Shown piece after piece: positions 1 through 10,625 of a stretch of DNA of 64,000 bases. The notes beneath the pieces are model-generated. The model saw nothing but the letters and a program-made list of their open reading frames with translations, was not told the DNA's origin and ran no database searches. The translations under genes were made by a program, and so were the position numbers. Positions within the stretch are counted from its first letter, which is position 1; every line of letters begins with the position of its first letter. The stretch covers positions 74,450,351 through 74,514,350 of the forward strand of contig CM053162.1 in assembly GCA_028571685.1 (NCBI GenBank), read 5' to 3'. The stretch comes from Heterohyrax brucei (Eukaryota; Chordata; Mammalia; Hyracoidea; Procaviidae).

Positions 1-1496
1 GGTAGCCAGCTGAGGATTGGGCGCTGGGTTAGGCAAGCAGCAAGAGGCTGACAGTGGTGAGGGCCGCACTGGGCCGTCTCTGGGTCATCCATCCTCCTGG
101 GCCTCAGACCCTCGGAACACGCAGGCTCAGCCAGCCCTGTGCCTGGCAGACACCCAGAAACTGCTCTCCCTGGGCTCTGCCTCAGCCTATGGCCTGGCTG
201 ACCTGAAGTGGGACTCCTGGCCTCTTCAGGATCTGGCCAAAATGCTTCCGTTTGAGTTTGCTTCCTCACAACGAGACCACACCAAGATCCCTGCTCTCGG
301 GATCCAGATTCTCACTGCTGTGTATTACCAGTCAGTTGTTAAGGGCCGTCACTTAACTGGTCCCTGGGCTGGGCTTTCTCCAGCACAGGCTGTGGGTTTG
401 GGCCCCAGAGAGCTCTTCATCAGGAGCGAGGGCTCCTCACTGCTTCCCTGGCCTGAGCTCCGCTCGCCTTTCCAAATCGGCAGTCTTTCCCAAAGGCCGC
501 CAGAAGCAGAAGGCTGCCTGTCGGCTCAATTACCGCTGGCTCTCTGGGCGGATCCCACCTCAGTCTGGGAGAGAAGAGGGAGCGAGGCGAGGGGTGCGGG
601 CTCGCAGATCCCACATCCTGACCCTGCACTCTCCAGCTCAAACTGCACTGAAAATGCCAGATGGTGTCCACTCCAGCCTGGGGATTCCCTGATGGCGGGA
701 AGTGGCCACCCTCTTCCCAGCTCCCTGTCTGACCAGGGCTCTCAGTATGGCTGGGCTCACTTCTGAGAGCTGCCTGCAGATAAACAGGGGGACGCAGGGA
801 AGGCACTCCTCATCCCCTACAGCAGAGGCATGGGCTAGCTTTGCCTGCACACAAAGCCCAGTTTCTTTCCAGTCCCTAAGAATCCCAACCCCCTGCAGAG
901 GCCAGGTGTCCCACTATAGGTCAGCCAGGCCATAGGCTGAGGCAGGACTCAGGGAGAGCAACTTCTGGGTGTCTGCTGGGTGCAGGGCTGGCTGAGCCTA
1001 CAGGTTCAGAGGGTCTAAAGCCCCTTTTAGTCTCAACCCACTCTTTTAGTCCCCAAACGAGCCAGACCCCAGCCTGGATCCTGGCCTCCTGGACAAAAGG
1101 TACACCTCCCACCTCTTCCTAGGCACAACACTATGTGGCTGATACTGCCTCCACCAGAAAGGCTTCCCTGACTGCTCTGGTACTTCTATTTTATCCTTAA
1201 AGGCATGTCACCTGGTCCTCAGCATGCCACCTTGTCCTTGCCCAGAAGAGAATGCATTGCTGTATATGAAGTCTGGCTAAGTCCAGCCTCCTATCAGAAC
1301 AACACTTCTGAAGCCAGAATTGTCTAGGACATGCCCAGGTAGCCCTGGACTCATGCAGAGTATCAGAGCAGTCTTGAGATGCTCTTCCATATGACAGATG
1401 CCCCCCCAGGGTACCAGAACCCAGAAGGCTGGTCCCTGCCTCTTTCCATCCCCTAAACACCCAGCCTGGAAACACAACTATGAGGGCTCAACTCAC
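1..1496 (-). other. DYSF intron 36 (partial)
   Basis: The beginning of the intron after exon 36. I found no sequence for the next expected DYSF exon. A few L2-like words ('aaggcttccctgactgctct' near 1157) suggest old repeats. The open frame at 17-766 has no recognisable domain. Confidence 0.65.
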
Positions 1497-1526
1497 CTCA
1501 TCCAGGATCCCCAGTGCGTCCTGTAC
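1497..1526 (-). CDS. DYSF: DYSF exon 36 (30-bp microexon)
   Basis: Ten codons in phase 0, VQDALGILDE. Human reads VQETSRILDE as I remember it, so residues 3-6 differ. The donor is GAG|gtgagt. The acceptor 'catggcccag' has no nearby pyrimidine tract; the tract ('ctaccttcctctcttgccct') lies about 50 bases upstream with no AG between. The exon begins with GTACAG. It sits in the C2D-C2E linker. The next exon (SEDTDLPY in human) is beyond the window. Placement rests on phase, the ILDE match and splice sites. Confidence 0.85.
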
Positions 1527-2221
1527 CTGGGCCATGAGCACAGCACGTTCCGCATCCAGGAGATCGGGGAGGAGGGCAAGAGAGGAAGGTAGAGGTGCAC
1601 TATCAGTGCCAGGCAGCGCTCCCCCAAGCCAGACGTGCCCCAGACTGGGCCCCAGAGCAGCCCACTAGGCATCACTGCTGACAGCAGCCGACAGAAACCA
1701 GCCGCCTTCAAGGGTGTGGGGGTGTGTTTCCCCACGTGGCCCGCCACATGACCCATGAGAAGATGGGGTGACTGGCAGGTGGCAGGAGAGTCTAAGACCC
1801 TGAGGGCAGCAGGTCCAGGAAGAAGACAGCTCCTGGGCCCTGGAGCTGCTGCCGTTCCCCTGCTGGGGACTCTGGACTTAGGGAGCCAAGGAGAAACAAC
1901 CTGGCATCTCAGGACTGGCAGGAATAAGAGAGGGAGTATGTACTGGGCAGGGGCATAGAAAGGGGAGCAGAGGTGGAGTAGGAGGGCACATACGGTAAAA
2001 GTCACCTCCTGAGGGGTGAAGCATCCCCAAAGCTCTCGAATGACCAGGTGTCAGAGCTGCAGGCCCTGAATCAAGCAGCTTGGGGGCCATAGAAGATTGA
2101 TGTTTCCCACCATGACCTCAAGAAGGAGAGCAGCCAGGGAGGGTAGGAAGTCCTACAATAGTAGGAGGGGAAAAAGCAGGATCACAGCGGGAACAATCAG
2201 CTGGCAAATGGGGTCTCCATC

Positions 2222-2585
2222 AGAGTGTGCATCAGGGTCACCTAAAAGGCTGGTTAAGCCCCAGGCTGCAGGTGGCACCCTCGGAGTTTGCTTCAGTGGG
2301 TTTGAGGTGAGATCCAGAGTATTCTAGCTGATGCTGATGTTGATACTGATACTGATGTTGATGTTGATGTTGATACTGATAGTGATGCTGATGCTGATGT
2401 TGATATTGGTAGTAAGACACTCATGCTGATGCTGATACTGATGCTGATATTGACAGAGACACTGATGCTGATAGTGATGCTGATGCTGATGTTGATATTG
2501 GTAGTAAGACACTGATAGCAATGCTGATACTGAAAACAGTGCGATGTGGCTGCTGCTGGAGGAACCACCCTTGAAGGACACTGGG
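2222..2585. mobile_element. MER5A hAT element interrupted by its own expanded microsatellite
   Basis: Left part: 'gtgcatcagggtcacctaaa', 'gcttcagtgggtttgaggtg'. Right part: 'gatgtggctgctgctggagg' then 'aaccacccttgaag'. Both fit MER5A as I remember it; between them the native 'ggtgatgctgatgctgctgg' has expanded. Confidence 0.78.
2328..2535. repeat. GATGCT/GATGTT/GATACT microsatellite
   Basis: About 200 bp of six-base units, 'gatgctgatgttgatactga' type, with an inner larger repeat of about 110 bp ('gatattggtagtaagacact' occurs at 2401 and 2493). Confidence 0.95.
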
Positions 2586-2597
2586 CTCTACCTGTTG

Positions 2598-2755
2598 TTG
2601 TCAGCCCTGGCTACACATCAGACTCCTCTGGGCCGCTTTGAAAGGTCTCAGGGCCTTGGACCCCACTCCCTGAGAGTGTTTCATTGGTCGTGGGTGAGAC
2701 CTGAGCACCAGTAATTACTCAGCTGCCTGGGGGATTCTGGTGACTCTCAGACTTT
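2598..2755. mobile_element. MER5-type hAT fragment
   Basis: 'ggctacacatcagactcctc' and 'cttggaccccactccctgag' with 'gggtgagacctgagcaccag' are typical of MER5A/B. Diverged. Confidence 0.6.
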
Positions 2756-2949
2756 GCAGAGAAGGCCTCAGCTGGGTGGGAGACTTGGAGGGAGACGAGG
2801 ACCCAGTCCCTGGGAAGCACCTGGACCGCCTCTGCTTCTGCACCTTCCAGGCCGCCAGGCGGGTGGCAGAGGTGTATACTTGGTCATTCCTCCCACCTGG
2901 GAGGATGCGGCTAACACAGAGAAAAGAAAAAGGTAAGAGCTAGACTTAC

Positions 2950-2979
2950 CTCGAAACCAGGGATGTGGTGGATGGCAGG
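2950..2979 (-). CDS. DYSF: DYSF exon 35 (30-bp microexon)
   Basis: Exactly ten codons in phase 0, PAIHHIPGFE, identical to human. The acceptor 'ccacccctag' has a strong upstream pyrimidine tract ('ctctttttctcc'). The donor is GAG|gtaagt, a perfect consensus. It lies in the linker between C2D and C2E. Being a multiple of three, it could be skipped in frame. Confidence 0.95.
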
Positions 2980-4052
<1,073 letters not shown>

Positions 4053-4389
4053 CTAGAAAAGCATGCAGAAAGAATCATCAGGGCCATGGGCAGCCTCTGA
4101 CAGGTCAGCAGGCTGGCACCCAGCCCCCAGAACTGGAAAGAAACCTAGAAGAATGGTGAGCTGTGCCATCCTTAGAGGGAGGCAGGGACCACACCCGCCC
4201 CCCCAGGCTGCTGGTCACCCTGTGGGTTAGAATTCCCACCAGGTCAGTAAGTCCCCCTGCGGGGCCAGCTCAGTGCCCCGCTGTGATCGATCAAGCTCCG
4301 AGCCTCAGTGCACTCCTCTATTGCCCTCAGTGAGGAAAGCGTTTTGACGACACATCCTGGGACTTCTGTCTCCTGTTTCATTTCCTTAA

Positions 4390-4489
4390 GGAAAACCTGG
4401 TGGTGTAGTGGTTAAGAGCTATGGCTGCTAACTCAAAGACTGCCAGTTCAAATCCACCAGGCACTCCTTGGAAACCCTCTCATTTCCTG
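4390..4489 (+). repeat. Afrotherian tRNA-like SINE, 5' half
   Basis: 'aaacctggtggtgtagtggt' through 'aatccaccaggcactccttg' is the tRNA-like head with A-box-like and B-box-like ('ggttcaaatcc'-type, here 'agttcaaatcc') regions. Truncated right after 'gaaacc'. Confidence 0.85.
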
Positions 4490-4539
4490 ATGGGGAGACT
4501 GAGATCCCGCTGACCAGATTAAAGGAAGTGGGTTAAATG

Positions 4540-4830
4540 GAGCTTTGGCCTCATTACCCTTCTGCTCAAACAGCTCCCATGCCTGGCGGGTGGAATCCAC
4601 GCTCCTCCTGGTCTGAAGGTTCTCGCTGCAGCCAGGTCTGCCTCTTAGCCTCGCTTCCCCTGCACACACCCTCTGCTACAGCCAGCTGGCCTTTTCTGGC
4701 CTCTCAGCCTCCCGTCTGGCATGGGCCATGGCCCCCATCTGCCCTTCTGCCTGCCATCTGCCCTTCCCAGCCAGAGCCCACAGCCCTGCCTGAGCCCCTC
4801 CCTCAGATGCAGGCCTCGGTGGCCTTCAGC
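4540..4830 (-). repeat. L2 LINE fragment (old)
   Basis: 'ctgctcaaacagctcccatg' followed by 'ctggtctgaaggttctcgct' and 'cagctggccttttctggcct' follows the antisense L2 3'-region order. Boundaries approximate. Confidence 0.45.
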
Positions 4831-5104
4831 CTTGCAGCGAGGTACCCAGTGAACATGGTGGCGGGCAGTGCCTGCTGGACGGCACTATGGCCCTCACAAC
4901 CCACGAAACTTGCCCTGCCTGAAGTCACCCCATGACTACAGGTATCACGAGTGTCACTGGGGAATGGCCACTCAGCTCCTGCATAAATGCCACACCAGCA
5001 GTGACAGTCCAGCATAGACACCAACCACCTAGAGCGGATGCCAGCTGTGTGCTAGAAGGGGGTCTGGAAGCCCCTCCTAGGCCAGGTAGTTCCCTTTAGC
5101 TGCC

Positions 5105-5400
5105 AGGTTCTGGAGAGGCCAGGGGGTCCTGGAGAGGCCTGGGGGTCCTGGAGAGGTCTGGGGGTCCTGGAGAGGCCTGGGGGTCTTGGAGAAGTCTATA
5201 GGTCCAGGAGAGGCCTGGGAGTCCTGGAGAGGCTTGAGGGTCTTGGAGAGGCCTGGCAGTCTCAATACAGGTCTAGGGGTCCAGGAGAGGTCTTGGGGTC
5301 ATGAAGAGGCCTAGGGGTCTTCAAGATGCCTGGGGGTCTTGTCAGAGGTCCAGGAGTCTAGGAGAGATCTAAGGTCGTGGAGAGGTCTGGGACTCCCAGC
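5105..5400. repeat. 19-bp minisatellite ('ctggagaggcctgggggtc')
   Basis: About fifteen copies; the first few (5110-5200) are nearly perfect at 19 bp, and later copies diverge and vary in spacing. Confidence 0.95.
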
Positions 5401-6307
5401 ATAGGCCTGAACAGCCAGGACAGCAAGGAAATACTCATGGAGCCCAGGACAATGGTCCTAAGCTAACAGGAATGACCTTGTTTTAAAATACCTAGAACAG
5501 GCACAGCCTTAACTCTCCCCTAGCACCCAGGAGCCCACCCACAAGAAGAGGCCACAGCTCTCCTCCCTCTGGGACCCTGCAGCCATATGGGCCAGCCAGA
5601 CCCAGACCCTATCCTGTCTGCATCCTGGCTCACCTTGCACCTCATTCCTGATCTTCCCTGACCGTATAATCCTGCACTTCTCCTGCCTCTCGGAGGAGCC
5701 AGGATGCTCTTCCCCCAAAAGACTAGAATGGATGCTTCCTCTGAGTGCTCACTTCTTCCCAAGGAACAGCTCCCAGGCTGACTGTCCTACCCCAGCCCTT
5801 TCCTGCATCCCACGCTGGCAACCCCACCTGGAACACCTGGGCAGTCAGGGCAGCAAAGCAGCACTCTCAGAGCTCAGAACCACCACTGTCTGCCAACAGT
5901 ATCACTGTTCCACCACCAGCTTACCCATCGCCTGATCACCACCCTCCCAGGACATCTGAGAGCCAGTCATGGCTACTCTGTCTAGGAGCCGTCTTCCAAA
6001 CCCTGCCTTCCCACTGCCCACCAACCCAGGCCAGGCCCTCTTTGCCACATGCCCACTGGGCTGCCACAGTCTCTTCTGGCCAATGGTAGCCCATCTCCTA
6101 TTTTTAAAATGTTGCTCTGCCCACATCCCTGCCCTGCGCCCGCAGCCTCACCTGCCCGGCTCCCCCTTCCACTCTCTTCTATGGCTCCCATCACCCCACC
6201 TGATCTGTCCAGGAGTGCACCTCTTCCTCACCCAACCCAAGTATGCTTCCTCACAGCCTTCCCTGACCCCCAGCCCACGGTAACCTTTCCCTTCTGGAAA
6301 CCTCCTA

Positions 6308-6450
6308 GAGCTGTGCTGTCTGACACAGGAGCAACCCACCATCTGTGGCTCTGTCTAACTTTAAATTCATTAAAATTCTATTCAAATTTCTGTGTCTTGG
6401 TCACACTGGCCACACTTCAGGTGCTCGGTAGCCCTGGTGGCTCGAGGCTT
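6308..6450 (-). mobile_element. MER3-like hAT fragment
   Basis: 'agctgtgctgtctgacacag' then 'ctttaaattcattaaaattc' and 'cacactggccacacttcagg' are a MER3-type element in reverse orientation relative to the copy at 48428. Confidence 0.6.
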
Positions 6451-6975
6451 CCATTTGGAAATACAAGTGCAGAACCTCCCCGTCCACTAGGAAACTGGAC
6501 AGTAGGGCCTGCCCCTCAGGAACCCTGTCTCCCGGGGCAGGCCCTGCACATGGGTGGGTCCTGACTCCCGCCCTGTCTGAGACCCTGGGGTGAGGGCCAC
6601 CCAGCTGAGTCCAGCAAGCACGGGGAACTGAGGCTTCAGCACAGCCCTCTGACAGGCAGAGGGACTGGCCTCTGCTCCTGTATGCAAGCAAGAGGCAGGG
6701 AAACCTAGGACTCCTGACACCCAGTCAAGGGCCCTCTCCAGATCTGTTCCCTGGGTCTGCCACTCTCGCTTAGCAGTGCCCGCTAGGGCATGGTGCTTGT
6801 GCTGGGAATCCATCCTTAACTACTCTAAAAGAGTCACTCATTCCCCCCTAGTCTGTGGGAGTCAGAGGAGAGGCCGTCAGTCTCAGGCTCAGGACCCCCA
6901 CCTGGCTGGGAGCTGGAGTCCACAGAGGCCACACCCAGAAGCCTCTCCCTGGACCCTCGGAGGAGGAGGATGCTA

Positions 6976-7371
<396 letters not shown>

Positions 7372-7469
7372 CTATGGGCAAATGGAGCCTGGGTCCTAGC
7401 AGGTGGGCACGAGACCCAGAGAACTTCCTCCTTGTGTCTTCTCCTCCAGCTGGCCACCTGGGGCAACCT

Positions 7470-7545
7470 GTCTGGTCCACTCACACATTGATTCATTTAC
7501 CCATCAAGCACTGACTGTGCGCCTTATGCGGGCCAGGCTAGGGGC
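7470..7545 (-). repeat. MIR/L2-type fragment
   Basis: 'cattgattcatttacccatc' then 'aagcactgactgtgcgcctt' and 'atgcgggccaggctaggggc' follow a familiar MIR/L2 antisense order. Confidence 0.5.
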
Positions 7546-9089
7546 TGAGAAAAACATCACCCAGAACAGCACCCAGAAAATCACTACTATGATCAGGGCT
7601 TTGAAAACTCAATCAAAGGCGCTGGCTTCCCGGAGGAATGAGGCTGCAGTGGAGCTCGAAGACGGCCTCTGAGGGGTGTGACTGGAGCTGCACTGGGCCA
7701 GCTCTCTGGGTGCCCCAGAAAAAGCAGATTGCAGGGGCAGACAGGGGTGCAGACCCACTAGGGAACCACTGCCACCGTTCAGGAGACACGAGGGAGCTGG
7801 GAGGGCCGGGCAGTGCTAGAAGCAGATGGGCTCAAGGAAAGTGTAGTGGCGGGTGGTGTGAGAGAAACCCAGAGGCCTCTGCAGCTGCCCACTGTCCCAG
7901 TCTCCGTCCCAGCCTGCCGGCCTCAGCCCCGAGGGAGGGCCTGAGACCCATCCAGTAGCAGCCCCAGAGGCATGCTGGTGTCACCACAGCAGACTCGGGG
8001 CTACGGTTGTCCAGCTGCAGAGTCATCTGGAAGGGTTGTGCAGACAGGTGGACCTGCCTCAGAGACTCCACTTCAGTGGGCCAGAGAGAGGCTCTGGGCA
8101 CGTGCTTTCTAGCAAGTTCTCAGCAACGCTGACACTGCTGCTCCTGTGGCACTGAGTGTGTGTGATTCAGAAGAAGGGGCTCCACCAATTTCTCCCGTTA
8201 GGACACCGACCGGGAAACAGGGCTCAGTGTGTTGCTATTTTTCCAGATTCTAATGCCAGATGCTGAGGGACACCAGGGACAGGGAAGTTGAGGGAGGCAG
8301 CAGGCCAGCAGCTGGATGCTGGATGTCTGAGAGGTCCAAGCCCAGTGGCCTAAAACACGCCCTGTGTCCATGGCACCTGTCTCCAGCTTGTATCACCTTG
8401 TGCCCTCTGAGCCAACAGTCCGGCCCCAGCCCTGCCACTGTCTCCACATGTGACCTCAGGGGGGCTTAGCAGCCTTGCAGATAACGGCTTTGGAAGGCTG
8501 TGGATGTCCAGGGGCATCCTGGGGCTAGAATGAAGAGAAGGCTCTCTCACAAAGGGGAAAGGTGCAGGACGTGCTGCCTGGTCACATCAAGTGGCATGGC
8601 ATGGTCACTGTATAGGAGGTGGCAAAGAGAGAGAACTGCCCAGGAATGACCACAAGAGAGATGAGATGGGTGACAGTGAGGAGTCCCACGAGGGGATGGA
8701 GGGAGTGGGCTCCAGGGCTGTAGCTCTTGCCCAAGGGGTGGGTTTGAAGGGTGAGGAAGGTCTAAGATAGGGGAAGGGGCTTTGAGCATCCATTGGCTTG
8801 ACAATGCTGGCCTTGGTCAACAGGCAGTGCCACCAGCCCAGGACCTGCCTATCGGCCTGTAGGAACAAAAGCACCATGAGGTCAATCAGGGAGGGCTTCC
8901 TGTGAGAAGTTGGTTTTGAACCTAATGAGGGCGATGGAGGTTCTCGGCAGGAGCAGAAGCAGGGAGAAAGTGCAAAGCACTCTCATCAGCCCCTGCCTGG
9001 CAGACCCCCTGGCATGGCCCCTCTTCCCTGCACCAGCCCTAGCAGGCCTGGCAGGCCTGGTCCCAAGTCCTTTCCCTCCTGCCCCTGGC

Positions 9090-9360
9090 AGGACCCACTG
9101 GCGTCTGCGCGTTTAATGAAGCCGTCTGGCTGCGATACCATCAGCTCCAAGCTCGGCAGAGCACCTCTCCCCGGTTCCAGCAAGGGAGAGAGGGTGCGTT
9201 CTGATAAATAAAGCCACACTAGACAGCCGGCGAGAAAGCCCCTTTTGTTCCCACCTCTCATGCTTCCCAACGCTTTATTTTTATAAGCGTGAGGGCCCCA
9301 GACCGGGCGCGTTTACACAAAGATCACAATTGCACATTGTAGAGGCTGTGCACGCCGTAC
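9090..9360. promoter_or_regulatory. Candidate intronic enhancer (MEF2-like motif)
   Basis: Unique sequence with retained CpGs ('gtctgcgcgtttaatgaag', 'gaccgggcgcgtttac') and AT-rich motifs. 'ttatttttata' at 9275-9285 fits an A/T-rich MEF2-type site and sits inside the inverted repeat cgctttat...ataagcg (9271-9289). Also seen are 'ctgataaataaag' (forkhead-like) and 'acacaaagatcacaattg' (SOX/TCF-like). DYSF is muscle-expressed, which makes MEF2 plausible. No conservation data are available to me. Confidence 0.35.
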
Positions 9361-10089
9361 TGGTGCTGGCAGCACCCCCCGCCCCCAACTGGCCCTGAGC
9401 AGCCTGGTTCCTTCCAGCAGCCCCATCAGCTTGGGCAATGAGCTCAGCTCTCGGGTGGAAGAGTGGGGGTGCTTTCAAACAAAATCACCCAGTCACACCC
9501 TGCCGTCCAAGGAGGAAAAAACACACAACAAAGGCATTGTAAAGAGCAGGCCTAGAGGCCTGGGGCCGCAGACACTGGGCTACTGTGTGCAGGGCTGGGC
9601 CTCTCTCCTACAGGTTCCAGTTTTTCCTCCCTAAAAAATGAAACAGGGATGGAGGTGGAATCAGTATTGCTGCAGCAAGGTGGTCAGATGAAGGGACGTT
9701 AGGAAGACTACAGACACATCCCTCTTCCAGGAGATCCAGGGTAGGGGAGGCAGATTCCCCAGGAGACACAGAGCAGAAGGTAAGGGGATAGGTGTCCAAG
9801 TCCATCTTGGCCTAGCTGCAGCCACCCTAGAGAGGAAGCACCTGCCCTCCATGCTCAGGTGCCCAGACACAGAGCACCCGCCTTCTTGGATCACCCTGAG
9901 CTGAGGCAGAGGTGGGTTTGGAATGAGGCTGCGGGTCACCCTGGGGACACACCACGGCAAGGAGAGCAGCACCCAGAGTCACACAACCAGGTTGGGCTGA
10001 GCGCTGCTCTCTAGACCCTGCCCTTCCTACAGGCCAGAGAGAACCGGCCACCTTCAGGACACCCTCGGCCCAGGCCAGGGAGAACTATC

Positions 10090-10260
10090 TCCCTTCAGGA
10101 CACACTCAGCCTCCTGATGGGCCTTCCCACCAATCAGCTCAGATCTCTCAGCAGGGCAGTGGTGTTCCCATTTGTCAGAAGAGAGAGTTCCCCAAGAAGA
10201 CCAAGTCACTAGCCCAAGCTCCCGTGTGGCCAGGACGAGACCCCTGGCTGCTAGTCCAGT
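10090..10260 (-). repeat. MIR-type SINE fragment
   Basis: 'cccatttgtcagaagagaga' then 'ccaagtcactagcccaagct' is antisense MIR, diverged. Confidence 0.5.
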
Positions 10261-10354
10261 GCTGTCAGACCACACCACACCCCTAGGAAAGAGCCTGTAA
10301 ACGAGGGTGCAGCGCTCAATAATCAAGGCAAGGCAACCAGAACTCTGATGCAAC

Positions 10355-10625
10355 AACATTCTTTCTGTAAAATTAAGAGAAATGGTTTAAAATGATAAAA
10401 CCCAGTGCTGGCAAATATTAGACAAAATGCATACTTCTTTTCTGGAATCAATTCGACACTGCTCAGGAAAGCAATCAGGCAGTATGCCCTAAAAACATTC
10501 AAATGTTCATCCCCTTTTCCCCATATTCCTGGGAACCATCTGAATGAACCAAAAAGCTGATGAACGAAGATGTTCACCCAGCATTATTTATAGCACATCG
10601 TTCACCCAGTAACAGTTACTACCTG
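10355..10625 (+). repeat. Ancient L1 (L1M-type) ORF2 3' fragment
   Basis: 'cccagtgctggcaaatatta', 'gcagtatgccctaaaaacat', 'agatgttcacccagcattat' and 'ttatagca' follow the 3' end of L1 ORF2 in sense, strongly decayed. Confidence 0.6.

Larger units (their letters stand above)
1527..2949 (-). other. DYSF intron 35
   Basis: A 1.4-kb intron containing a MER5A element with an internal microsatellite (2222-2585), a second MER5-like piece (2598-2755), and a long AG-free stretch just before exon 36 (1529-1599). Confidence 0.8.

Noticed and set aside
1527-1600. In-frame extension upstream of exon 36 (reading DLLDAERAVLMAQ)
   Set aside because: It lies before a usable acceptor, has no match in dysferlin as I know it, and the 30-bp exon fits the human exon size. 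Kept only as a splicing observation.
2238-2581. Open frames with HQ/YQ or SIS-type repeats
   Set aside because: They are translations of the GATGCT-type microsatellite inside MER5A, not a protein.
4390-4489. Possible tRNA gene
   Set aside because: The tRNA-like A- and B-box words belong to a SINE head; no intact cloverleaf is formed.
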